From Limanda limanda (taxonomy: Eukaryota; Chordata; Actinopteri; Pleuronectiformes; Pleuronectidae), in NCBI RefSeq assembly GCF_963576545.1, contig NC_083641.1, forward strand, positions 17,216,002-17,280,001: a stretch of 64,000 nucleotides of DNA. The letters run 5' to 3'. The notes under the pieces are model-generated. The model worked only from the letters and a program-made list of their open reading frames with translations. It was not told the origin of the DNA and searched no databases. The position numbers and the translations under genes were made by a program. The number at the start of each line of letters is the position of its first letter. The first letter of the stretch is position 1. This document shows positions 12,301 to 24,599 of this stretch, in pieces.

Positions 12301-15300
12301 TTGCAGTACATATGTTCACAATTTCCCTTTCTGTTCCTGAGTTAAGGTGAAGAGTAATTAACAGAAAAATCCTTTGTGCAGAACCTTATCATTTTGCAAT
12401 GTTGAAAAAAGTTGACATTTGTCCATTTGGATATAATATTGTCACTTCATAATTTCGTTAGAAATTTGTGTGAAATCTTGTCAAGATTAGCTTGTGAATT
12501 ATTGTAAAAAAATTGTGTTTTAGTCAGTTCAGCTTTGACTTCAATCGAACATTTCTACCAAATTAAAAGATTTTTTCTGACGGCATAAATGAGATATCAC
12601 ATACATGCGATGGACAGCTTGATAGATAGATAACATGAAAATAGCCATACATACAAAAACATACAAAATATAAGACGTAGAGTGTTGTGAACTTGGTCTC
12701 ATTAGTATTATGACTTGTCTTCAGAGCATTTTGTAGTAGGACTTAATTTTGATGTGAGTGTTAATCGGGCTATGCTCTGTAACATATTAATGGAAATATG
12801 AATGGAATTTTCAAATAGCAACTCATGTGAACATCATAACCGAAATAATGTCTTATTCAGAGTAAAGTAAAGTAAATAGTTGGAATATTGCAGCGGTGTT
12901 GTTGTGGAATTTGGACAAGCTGCGAATCAATTTTCACTGAGACATAAATAACCACTAAAGCCTAACATTGACCTGGCTGAGCTTCCACAGTGAAGAGAAG
13001 AAAAGAAGGCGGAAAGAGAGTTGAGTAACTCTGTTTGAGCTATACACCATGAAAATTGATCCCCCCCATTTCACAGCTTGACACCTCGACTTATTTCCCG
13101 CTGTGTTCGAGAGCCTGGGTCGTCCTTTCATGTCTGTTTTTATGAGGCGCCAGAGAGCAGAGCAGGTTTCCAATGGCCTTTTGCCTTTGAGTGACATTAA
13201 CACTTGTATAGCACATGTTGATTTATTAAAGAGGCCACATTTCCTGTTTCTCCAGAGACCTCTCGTCTCATGGGTGGATTTAAGAGTGAATTACAAATAT
13301 TAATATATTGTACAATATGGGAAGATAACAGCCTGTCTTGTGTATCATATTCTGAGCTCTGTAGAGTGTCTGCAATTTATTTTCTTATCCAGAAATAAAT
13401 AATATTTTTCATGGTGTAAGGAGAGTGTTTTGTTTGTTTGGCTGTTTATCAGTAATACTTGTTTTCTGCTGCAAAGTTCTCCAGAATGTTGACCGCTGCG
13501 TTCTCCTGCTGCTGCTTCGGCAGTAAGATACACGCCATGAGGTTCCTCACCAACCTTTAAAGGCAGATTGCGAGCAGAGTGAGATAAGGAACGAGAGATG
13601 GAAAAAGAAGAGAAACACAGGAAAAGTGTGAGTCAGCTAAAACAACATGGTCTGATTGAGCATTTTTCACGATTTCTATGGATATTTCTTTTAATGAAGG
13701 TGTCCACCTTTGAGATCAATAAGTGTGATAACAGAAAATGAGCAACAATATTACTCATTATTCCTAACTTTTTAAAAATCCAATCTGCTGCAGCTCACAT
13801 ACTATCAGACATAAAGCTAATAGGAAATCCCTTAGGTCATCCAATGTAATTTGTTAAACTTTGTAACATAGCAATAAACATATAAAATGTATGTCCCGGG
13901 GATAACCTACAGCCCCTCCGATGATTTCATCAAGGAGGAAAATAATGGGAAATATTAAATATTTAAATACCTACTAGGGATGGGAGGATTCCAAAAAGTT
14001 TCAGTAATTAGGGTAATTAGAATGTACAGGAAGCCAACAATCTCTACATGATATATAATTGTGTTCCTACATTGTTCCTGGGTTTGGAAGAGCGGAGAGG
14101 CATTTTTATTCCAGCTTTGTTATTGCTGGTTTCAGTTGAATCGTATAACACAAACAGAAATGTCTTACATGTGCATATTCAGGCTGTCAATAGTCAAACG
14201 TCTGCCATGTGGCATGTGCGAGTACAAACACAGCAATGCCAGACACTCTTTCTGCACTGCAACATGCTCTGATGTTAACAAGTGAACAGTGGCCTGTTTT
14301 GTGACTGGGCACATCATCAAAATCTTCTGGTTTTCATCTGAAAGCGAGGGAAAACAGAGAATGAGTTAAGTGGACACACCACATGAGCATTGCATTGCTG
14401 TCCTAAATATATGCTTTGTTGTTCTCGTATATCAACATGCACACATTGTTAATAGCTGTGTAAAGAAATCGTGGCAGTTAAAGTGAATAGAATGTTGGTT
14501 ACAGCCCCCATGGCTCGTGTGATTTACCAACAAATAAAAGCATGATAGGAGAAAAGGATTTAGTATCACACAGTCAAGCTGTGCAGTGAGGACTCAGTGC
14601 CTAAATAGAGGATAATATTTCATTCCTTCCTCTGTTTTCTGCTGAATCAATGAGAGCCAAATGTAGCACAGAAACCAAGTCGGAAAATGTGTAACTGGAT
14701 GATCTACAAACCATTTTCACGACAAAGAGCCCTCCACAATCTCAGAACAGACACACATAAGTCCCGACTGTGTCCATCCACTGTTTTCTGCAACAGGCAA
14801 CTGTGGAAAAAAGAAACTTGATCTTTGCCGTTCTTGTTTTCCTCAAACTGACAGAATACAAATCAAACTGAAGCAGTGTATTCTCGCATAATGAAAACAG
14901 TACACACAATAATCTACAATAATGTGCCTCAACAACAGTCAGTTGTTTATGGTCAAATCAGACAGCGAGCAGATGCCAAAACATTTCATATAGATATTTG
15001 GGGGGGGGGTGGGGGGGGTTATGGGCGTTGAGTCTTCTGGCACTGATGATAGATGGAGTCTGTAACTTGTGTCACCTGTCACATGATAATATATACGTTT
15101 CAGCTTGAGGTGTCTGCAATTGACACATCACTGAAACTTGTGTTCTGAAGGTTTATGTTGTTCTGTCTCTGTATGTGAAGTTTTTAAGAATTTATGAACT
15201 AGAATAAAACTCAGTATAGCACAGACCACTGCCAAGGCCCTACAGTCCCATTAATGTAGTCAATCCAAACCACCGGTCAGTTCCCTGAATGTGCCAGATT

Positions 15301-18300
15301 TGTTTTCATCAAGATCCATGACATATTCTCTAGAAAATTGGTAAAAGTGTCAAAAAATGCCTTATCTTGCAATGTTACAGACAAAAATAAAACAAATTCA
15401 GAAGATTCTAACACTCGAAGTGGGTTTTTTCTTGGTCCATGTTACATCTTTCCACTCAATTTGTGTGAATCTATTTTCTTTCTTTTTTTGGGCATAATCC
15501 TACTGACAAACTCACCAATGGATAGAGGTGAAAACATAACCTCCTTGGTGAAGGTAATTAGTCATCTCAGCAAAATATTTTTATTGTTTAATTTGTCTTT
15601 TTTGTAAGTTATGGATGAGTTTGGTTGCAGCAGTGGCAAGGCCTTCTTTGCTACATATGGCTCACAGAGCTTTCAGTTGGTTCATCTTCCTTTTAACAGT
15701 ATCCTTATTGTGCTTTCATCAAGCTCAGACTGCAATTTCTTTCCACTCTTTTTTTCTTCTTCTTTGCACTCTACTTCCCCCGCATTATGTTCTAACTTGA
15801 ATAATAACACTGCTAACAATGGGCAGCGAGTATGTGGCAAGTTAATAATAGCCTCACTGAGCTGACATGAGGGAGTCATAATTGGTATCTCGTGCAAAAC
15901 ACTCGCTCTTTCAGGACAAAACACAGAGCCTATGCTCATTTTGGCACTCATCTCAATCTCCAGTGTGATCATCGTTTTCCTCTCTGGGCGATCACACAAA
16001 CAAGCAGACCGAGAGAGGGCAGAGAATGATCGCTTTAGTTTAGGCCGTCATTGTCTCTGTATGCCCCCGTCTCTGGGTCCATCTGTCAGAGCTCCTCTGT
16101 GGGCCGACTTCTACCTCTCCCTCTGGTCTCCTTACCTCCTCACGAAGTCATTGCTGCCGATGATACTGAAGCCATTGTTCAGTCTGAAAAGGGTCTGGCC
16201 GGTACCTGTTAGAGGAGAACAGGAGATAGTGTAAGAGGACAGGAAACAATATATCATCAGCGGGTAGCCTAGAGGTTTGAGGGAAACACAACAGCCCTCT
16301 CTATTAGTTTAGCTTGCCTTGTTTACAGTCAAAGGTAGGAGAGAAGAGAATCAATGAAATATGCTTAGAGACTCAGGTACAGGTGTTTTCAGCTGGAGAA
16401 AGTAGAGCAGAGCAGCTAGGTCGTACTTTCAGGGGTGAAAGTTTTGTAATGACATCCCTGCTGAGAACCTTTCAGTTGTGGGTTATGTAAGTTATGACTT
16501 TTTCAGTTGACTGGCACCGTGAGACAGGAATTTTATCATGGGTTAACTCGTATTCATCCAAGTGAAGAAAAAGAGCAACCAGAAAAGATTTGTTTTCCAT
16601 TCTGTAGAGGACAGCAAATGCAACAAATACAAAAAGGACAAGTCAAAACAAATATAGAGACCATGTCCAGTTCAGTCCATTACTTCCTAAACTATGTGAT
16701 CTGCAGTTATATATGGTTTTCATCGGCGCGGGAACGTGATGTAACATGTCAGAGCAACCTATCCATAACTTCTTCCCTAGCTGATGTATAGCTACATAAA
16801 TTCTGCTGAGAGCGCCATTCACCTTGATAAATTGTTACGTTGAGCTGTTTTTAGAAAAAGCTGCAATTTCTGCCTCATGGCAGTAGCTAAGAATGAGTTA
16901 TATTAGCCGTGTGAAGTTTCAAAGTCGTTTGTTGGGTCAAAAACATTCACAAAAATATCAGCAGCTGCCAGAGGTGGGGAGAACTGCTGCTTGTCTACTA
17001 TGGCCTCTTTTCATTCAGTAGAGGACTTGGTCAACAAATATCAGTTAGTTTTCAACCGGATGCCTCTTCTATCAGACGGGCGCTTGAGGTGAAAATGCGT
17101 CATGTCTTACAAAATGTTTCACTTTGACTGCACAAGAGCTGTGTGAAAAGTAACCTTGAGCAACAAGCACCGTGCCAGAACCAAGGTAAAGCAAATACAC
17201 ATGGTTTGTCCTTTGAAACCATTTCATCCATTGTTATTTGTTGTACTACTTCCATCAACAGTTGTAGTGTGTCCTCATTCGCTCTTATGTGTTCTTTATA
17301 CTTTCATAATACAAGGCAATCTGCCCTGATCCTGAACCAGCTGTGGTAATAAGTATAAAGGGCTATGAATGTGTGTTATGTGACTTGTTATGTTTTCTAA
17401 TTTCACCTGCTGTAAAAGCCAGGTAGATCCAACTAAGCAGTGTGGGAGCACTTTGGTTATTTTGCTGACTTTAAATGTGAGAACTCAAAAATCGAACCGA
17501 ATTATGGTTTGGGAGAATTGGTACACCCATAGTGTGCATCAATAATTTAGAGGGATCGGGGGCAGACCGTCATAAATCTACAAAGTGAATAGATAAATAC
17601 CACCATTAGCCCTCCTACTTCAAATCCGACAGGAGTGAGTGCAGGTATGCTTCTAAAGTTTTGGAGTAGACACCTGCCATCACAGATGTTTCATTAAATT
17701 GCACCCGCGATGGCTTCAGAAGGCTTAATAGTGTTTGCTTTCATCCCATAATAAGCCTCCACTCTACTCCCCCCCCCCCCCCCTTAACTCCAAATGCAAT
17801 ACTTTTGCAGCTCTGTGCCTAAGAGCTCGTAAGGTATAATGATATCAGTCATTTTATTTTTAAATATTCATGATTCATAACAATGTTACGTGTCAGCGCT
17901 GGCTCAGAAACAGTCCACTCATCAGTTCAGTAACAACATTACATCAGCAATCATAGGCCGTGGAAACATGTAAGTCTTCTAATTGAGATGATCAGAGATG
18001 GATCACAGAGCAAATCATGTCAACTATAGAAATGTCACTCGCCAAGATTACTTCTATGCAAATGATGTTTCACAGTGCTACATGTTACAAGAGTGTATAC
18101 ACCTATTTTTATATAGTGGCAGTACTGAGGTTTTGCTTTTTTATTGTGGTTTCATGGTTTTGTTTACAAGGCAGCAAATGGTGCACGATTGTCATTGAAT
18201 GATAAATAGCAGCAAATGAATTAGTCCCCTGGCCTTATGCCCCGATGTTTGCAGAGAGTCCCTAAGATCCGTTCATCTCTTCAACTCCTTCAAGTGCTCT

Positions 18301-21300
18301 TAACCTCGCTTGTTGATCGTTTGCACTCATTTCAGGCTCAAAGAAATCGTGTATTTGTAGACTAGTGGAGCAGGTTATTGAGGAAAGAGTGGCACAAAGA
18401 GATTAGAGGAGAAAGGTAATTGTGCGAGGCTTCTCCCAGAGGATCACTCACAGTCAGTAACTGCACGCAACAGAATCTCCAATCCTCCGCAGTAGGAGAG
18501 GGGAGTCTGGTCGGGCCTTGACAGATTCTCCAGCAACTGAGGCACGGTTGTCCCCTTCCCCTCTCCCTTGTCAAACTCTAGCTTTGCATTCATTTCCCGA
18601 GTCTCTCTCTTCTCTTCCAAATCTACCTGGCTCAGGTATTCTGCAAGGAGAAAAGAAAAGAGATAAAAAGAAGGACGAAGAAAAGAGGCAGACTGATCTG
18701 ACAGAAATGTATTCCATGGCAGTAACTGTAGTTGCACTGTGACAAAGAAAAGTGAACTGAAAAAGTAAACTGAGCCGCCACCCTGAGACGACCTTCCCTG
18801 CCGTCTTGAGCTGTAAACATGTGCTCAGGTGGTAAGTGTGTATTCTGTATTAAAAGTAGGTATGTATTACAAATATAATGCTACACCACCTACAATAACA
18901 GCTTTCATATGACAATAGACTGAAAAAAAAACGCTGTAAATAACTGAAGGATGGATTGTTTCTTTTAATCCTTAAAAAAAATTAAGGGCAAAATATAATT
19001 ACATTGGGGAGAAAATACAATGTATTTTTTTGACAAGGTTGTCATGAAAGCATGTCATGCCATTAAATGGGCTGCAGTCAGCGAGGCAGCATCACTGACA
19101 ACAAACAAGAGAGAGCCTCTCTATAATTTAAGCGGATTTGAGTGACATGTATGGCACCAAAACTTAAACTGTGGTTTTATACATAGCCAAATCCTCATGA
19201 GGACAAAAGTTTCCCAACCTCACCCCTATTTTCACTTACCGTTTACCATATTCTCCATTCCAGGTTCAATTTCCACTATCTTTTCAAAGCAGTGTCTTGA
19301 CTGAAAAAGAGACAAAATTTGATTCGTCAGTGGCTATGATGTGCTTCACTGGTCTCTCCTCGGCCAATGAAAATCAATAGGATCCTTGCCGCTCCACAAG
19401 TTTGCAGAATCTCAGCACAACACTGTGGTATACTTAAAACTATGACTCACATTGCAACTGAATATTATTGATTTCTACCAGATATAATACTGTAAATATA
19501 TGACCCTTTTCAAATGAAGGGGTCATACCTTTAAAATAATATTTTGCTTCCATGCTACGTGCTTACATTTCTTCAGGATTCGTATTACTTTTGTTCCCTA
19601 TTCCAGCCATACAACTCTCATGATGTAGTTATGACTGTGAGACGCCAAGTGTAGAGAGCAGTGTGCTTAAAAACAGGTGTGATGAGATATAATGAGCGAT
19701 AATTATACTCACTTCATTATAATTCTTCAGTTCCAGATATGCTCTGCCCATGTGCACAAAAGCCTTAATGCACCTCCCGTTACACTGGTAGAGAGAGAGA
19801 GTGATCATAGGGGGTATTAGTCAAAGCACTTCATCAGCACCACATCTGCATATGGTGATTTAACATTTTTGCATTGATAACACCAGGACAGTGAGGAAGA
19901 AATATTCTGAATTTCAAAGCTTGGTGATGGTGGAGTTATTACAGAACATCTTTGGAAAAGTTCCTTCATGGAACTAGTCATTACCCAAAGCTAGTTTTTG
20001 TCAATGCAATCCTACAACTCTATGACTCAAAACCACCATTAATTTTCATCCACTTGAATGTTCAATTCACATCACAATGTTCCAGACAGAACAGTTTTGC
20101 ACCACTCTTGACCCACATCCTGAGTGCAGCACAGGACCAAGCATCGCCCACCATTCACACATCCAACCCATTCTCTTACCACCCACGTCCCCTGAGGTCC
20201 CAGACCCTCAAAGAACAGTGCCTCAGAAGCCACTTTGACAAATGAGGCAGCAGAGGACTGACCCAAGTTCCTGGCACAGGCCTTACCTTCAGAGCCCATT
20301 CACAGTCACTGATAGCCTCCTTGTACTTCCCCAGCTTGATGTAGGCCTAGGTGGATGTAGACATAGGACAGTAATTGAGCATCAAAAGCAGACAAAAAAA
20401 TAGAATGACACCCTGTAGAGAACATACCTTGATCGAAAAGGTCCCATTTCATAAAGATCCTTGAGTTATTCTTATGGAAATCATTTAAAATGTTTTTAAA
20501 CATTCTATCTCGCAATGTTAAAGAGAGGGTCAGGGGAGTGCCTGGATACGACCCCTGATAAGGAGCCTCACCGAAATTGAATAGGATCTTTCATGACCCG
20601 CATCACATCCCTTCACTATGTTTTGTGGTAATTGGTGGTAAAAGTTTTTGTTGCTTACAAAGAAAGAAACCAGCGAACAAATGGATTAGGTTGAAAACAA
20701 ATCCCCCTTGATGGGGGTAATAATTCTGGCCTCACTGTAGCATTATTAGCAGAATTTAAAGATGTTTGTTAACACATTGATTTTATGGTTTAATTAATTG
20801 CATGTGGCCATAATAATATCGAAATTAAAAATCCAGAGATAGTAGCGCTCAAAATACCCTCAAAATGCTGTTAGAGGCAAATCTTCATTATGTCGTGATG
20901 AATCATATATAAAATGAAAACATAGAAACATTGACGTTACTTGTGCTCGGTTGGTGTACAGCTGCTGCATGTCCCGTAGCTCAGCCACACCATCACTGTA
21001 ATACTTCACAGCACTTTCGTAGTCTTTTTGGGCATAGGCTTCATTCCCCTTGTCTTTAAGTGCTGCCGGGATTCAAACAGTACAGCAATTGAAATGACGT
21101 GTTGTCAGCCCAACAGAGCACAAATTACAACACGCTATTCACATCAAACAGCATCTTTAAAGAACAGGGAATCCCTCACCAGTTGCCTTTTTCTCTTCAG
21201 CAATTCGCTTCACTCTCCTGTCTTCGGCATCTCCCTCCATGAGCTTCATGAAACTCCCTGGTCAATTAAAAAAGTGTGAAGCATAAGTGCAACATAAGTA

Positions 21301-24300
21301 AATGAGGGAATTGTAAGGGCATGTCTCATCAGGCAATATTACGCATTGCAGATGGACTGAAAGTTTCCCCTTGGCAGATTTCCCTCACACGTTTTAAATG
21401 AGTAAAATGCAAACATCAACTTACCCAACTGAGGCTACAAAAGCAGTTTTTGAATTATGTTTTGAAAGTCATCCCCACAGGGAACCTTCTGTGTGTTATT
21501 GCTAGACTATTCTCCCAAAAGACGGATATTTAATAGATATCAATTGGAGGTAATTTGGAAAAACAATTTTGCTGTCTCCTCAGTCTCAAGCATATAATTA
21601 CTTTTTCTTTGAGAATTAAAAGTTTGATGTGTTGTTGGTGGTGTTTTCATATACTTCCGTCGGGGTGAAAGGTTTAATGCAATTTCATTTGCATATATTG
21701 ATGAGTGTAACTTCAGGGAGAATTGAAAAGTGTTGCTTTTGATGAAAGGATATTTTAATACAGAATACCCCATTCAAGGAGCTGAGTCGATTAGGACGTG
21801 CGTACAATGAGATTTTATGAAAAAAGTTGAATTCCAACTTTTAAGATTACCATAGCAACTTCTCAGTGTTTAAATGTACTCTACAACAATGTAGAGGCAG
21901 TTCCTATTTCCATGGCCTTTGCCACATGGTCCAGTGTTTGAGTGTTTTAATCTCCAGAGGCTCAAAGCCAACAAACACCAGGCATTACCCAAATTACCAG
22001 TTTCCCGGAGGGAAGGAGACAAAGCTCTTACAGCACCAACAACAGCCAATAATTCATCCTCTATTTTGCATTGTGCTTCTGGTTAGGAGATGCGAGTGGA
22101 CCTGAAGAGGAGACTTGTCTCTCCAGAGTAGTTGGCAGAGACATTGCTCTACCAGTCTTGGTAGTTTTATCCAGAAGCACAAAGTATCAGGTTGATGAGG
22201 TGCATTTCAAAGGATGGCGTACCATGCCACCTTAAACCCCATCACAACAAGCTACCTAGGCCCATCAACACCATTTTCTGCTTAAAATTAGTTTTGGAAC
22301 TCAAGAAACTTCACAAAGCCACAGTGAAGATAGCCACCAACTACCTCAGCCACTAATGGTTGTGGTTGAGGAGAACCTGCCGGTAATTTAGTCTTAGCCC
22401 AACTCCTGTGAGAGTGGGGCAGCAAATGTCCATGAACCTGAGGTAACTCCTGATGCAATGCTCTAACCATCCCGCCACCATCAAGAGGTGCGACTTGCAA
22501 CTTCACATCTTGAGCTTTTGCAGGTTCTGCTAGCATAGCATCATGAATTTTATTTTACCTATGACATTGTGTTCTGAGCAACAAATATTATACGTCTCCT
22601 ACAAGCATAGTTAAAAGGTCTCTAGACAAATAAATCAAGAAAAACAAATCAATCATGACCCATCATTTATATCCTCTATAAAGCAGGAAACTCCTCACAG
22701 TGGCATTTGGCTGGTTTCATAAGGGAGTGAAGAATTAACCTTAAGCTCTTCACAACCCTCTGCCAAATAAACTAACAAAAATAGCACAAAATGAGGTGTC
22801 AGCTGAACTGGTCTGAGCAGGACAGCAGCTGAGGACGTGGTCAGGCCACTTTAATGCCACGGACACACTTTACACTGCATCTCTTTCCCTACAATAGCAC
22901 ATGGTGAGTCACCAGCCTGTCAACTAAGCACAGTTGATTAAAAAACCTTAGTGTCACATCTGCAGTAAACTTGTGTGCGGCTAAATAAAAAGGGCTCAAA
23001 TGTTATGAGAAACTACAGCCCTGAAGTAATGCTCTGTAGTGGAGGAATTGGAGGCTAAAAATAAACCCCTCCACCTTATTGTTCAGAAAGACTGTTTGAC
23101 AATCAAGGCCATTGATATACCCACTTGCTGCTGGAACCAAAAGTGAAACGGACTGCATTTTTTACAGTTGCCTAGAATAGTGTAGTGAAGCACATCATTC
23201 AGCGAAAACGCATCTTTTATACAGCAACATTTAAATATATATTTTGAAGGTTAAGTTAAGCTCTTTGCCGTATTCTGTTAATCAAAGAAGCTTAACGTGA
23301 TCAATAACAACACATTCAATTCATCACAAGGGACAAAAACATTGACTTGTTTTTATTGTGGCTCACCTGGACTTTCATTCTGCAGACCCTGTAAAAACAG
23401 GGAAAAGCACATTGTTAAGAAGAAAAGCCCCTCCCTAGTCACCTTGTCATTTCTACAGGAAACAAAGGGGCAAAGTAAACAACACCACTGGTTGTAAAAT
23501 TGTGCTCTACCAAGGAAGGCTGGAGGGGTGGGTTTGTGTTGATTTTGGTCTTGTTGACTTTTGTCCTGCAGGGTTCATCCAAGGCAGCAATGTAGCAATC
23601 AGCTTCCTCCATCGCCTTTTGCTGGACTTTAGCATCAGAAGATGTAAGTTCCTTCACCAGCTCACCTGGGAAGAAGTTGTGCTTTATTCCACTATTTACA
23701 AACTTCAATTCAACATCTGTTCATTTCATTCAGCCAAAATTGTGTATTAACTTTTTCTATATCGAGCTAAGATTAAAACTATTGTTTCATCTGTCCATTT
23801 TTCTTGATTAATCAGTTTATCTTTAAATCTAGAAGACATAGCAAAAGAAAATCCCCTTCATAATTCACCACATTGCTAAATAAAGTCTTTAAATGTTTGA
23901 CGGACAGTGTAAACCCCAAAATAATGCCTTAATCATCTTGTATGATCACAAAAATAATCCAATCTTAAAATGTTAGTAGCTGCAATCAACAAAGGTTTGT
24001 ACATCTTGCTTGACAAATGCAATTGATCGACAATCCAAATAGTCACTGATGGATTATGTGGGTCAAATAATGCCCAATCCTATATATTTCATATTGATTA
24101 AATGTTATATATTTATAATATTCAATCTACCCCATACACATATTAAATTTCCCACAATTTCATTAAAGAGGACATCATTCAAAACAAAATAGTACTTAAT
24201 ATTATAATAATAATAACTTAATAACATTAATAATATCTGTCTCTTTATTCTTTATTCGCTATAGATTGAAATAACACCTGATTGTGAAGTTTATGATATC

Positions 24301-24458
24301 TCTTACGCTAACTTTTTACTAAGTAAATCTATATGGTACATTGAACCTTCTTCCTGTTTAACCACAGCTAACAAGCTGAGAAATAACTCACAATTACTTT
24401 ACTCACTTATTTTGTCAACATTCTTCAGAAACCTCTCGGCGTCCTCAACTTTCTCCAT
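6343..24458 (-). CDS. ttc12: Tetratricopeptide repeat protein 12 (dynein axonemal assembly factor)
   Basis: Cytoplasmic factor for assembly of axonemal dynein arms; human TTC12 loss causes primary ciliary dyskinesia. I rebuilt 21 coding exons: 24407-24458, 23511-23665, 23367-23388, 21180-21257, 20941-21062, 20287-20346, 19713-19784, 19240-19300, 18452-18640, 16136-16205, 14712-14800, 14169-14337, 13459-13554, 11555-11618, 11331-11465, 11086-11178, 10819-10887, 8105-8206, 7322-7421, 6893-7121, 6343-6415. All phases agree and the sum is 2,100 nt, 699 residues; human TTC12 has 705. The start gives [18 protein letters not shown], matching the family N-terminus. Three TPRs lie at about residues 103-205 ([27 protein letters not shown]). 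From about 270 to 675 the protein is ARM-like, with blocks such as [15 protein letters not shown] and [17 protein letters not shown]. The last exon ends in [20 protein letters not shown]. Exon 3 is only 22 nt. No breaks were found. Regulation: see the X-box upstream. Confidence 0.95.
11497..11530. repeat. CA microsatellite in a TTC12 intron
   Basis: Imperfect (CA)n run just downstream of the 11555-11618 exon, in the intron before exon 11331-11465. Confidence 0.7.
15000..15019. repeat. G-rich homopolymer run
   Basis: Two runs of eight to nine G separated by one T on the plus strand, inside a TTC12 intron. On the transcribed gene's sense strand it is C-rich. Confidence 0.8.
17769..17783. repeat. 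C15 homopolymer
   Basis: Fifteen consecutive C on the plus strand within a TTC12 intron, so G-rich in the TTC12 sense orientation. Confidence 0.85.
23770..24075 (-). mobile_element. Old copy of a common teleost interspersed repeat
   Basis: In TTC12 intron 1. The sequence resembles a repeat often seen in fish genomes, with motifs related to TTGATTAATCAGTTTATC and GCAATTGATCGACAATCC and a middle part describing a run of short A/T-rich words. The copy is diverged and both ends are vague. A short related end may lie at 27073-27105. Assignment is from memory of the family and is not aligned. Confidence 0.35.
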
Positions 24459-24562
24459 CTTGTTTTCGTTCTTCCAATCCTGTTATTGTTATTAAATAAG
24501 ATAATTAGTTCATCGTCGTGTTAGCCAGCGCTGAATTTAGCCTCACAAGTTTGCGGCGTGCA

Positions 24563-24576
24563 GTCACCATGGTGAC
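24563..24576. promoter_or_regulatory. ttc12: RFX X-box in the TTC12 promoter
   Basis: GTCACCATGGTGAC is a perfect 14-base palindrome fitting the RFX X-box form GTYRCC-AT-GGYRAC. It sits 105 bp upstream of the TTC12 start codon, in a short CpG-containing stretch. RFX factors drive many ciliary genes, and TTC12 is a ciliary gene, so position and motif support each other. Confidence 0.7.
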
Positions 24577-24599
24577 GCGATGCCTTCACGGCCCGCTCG

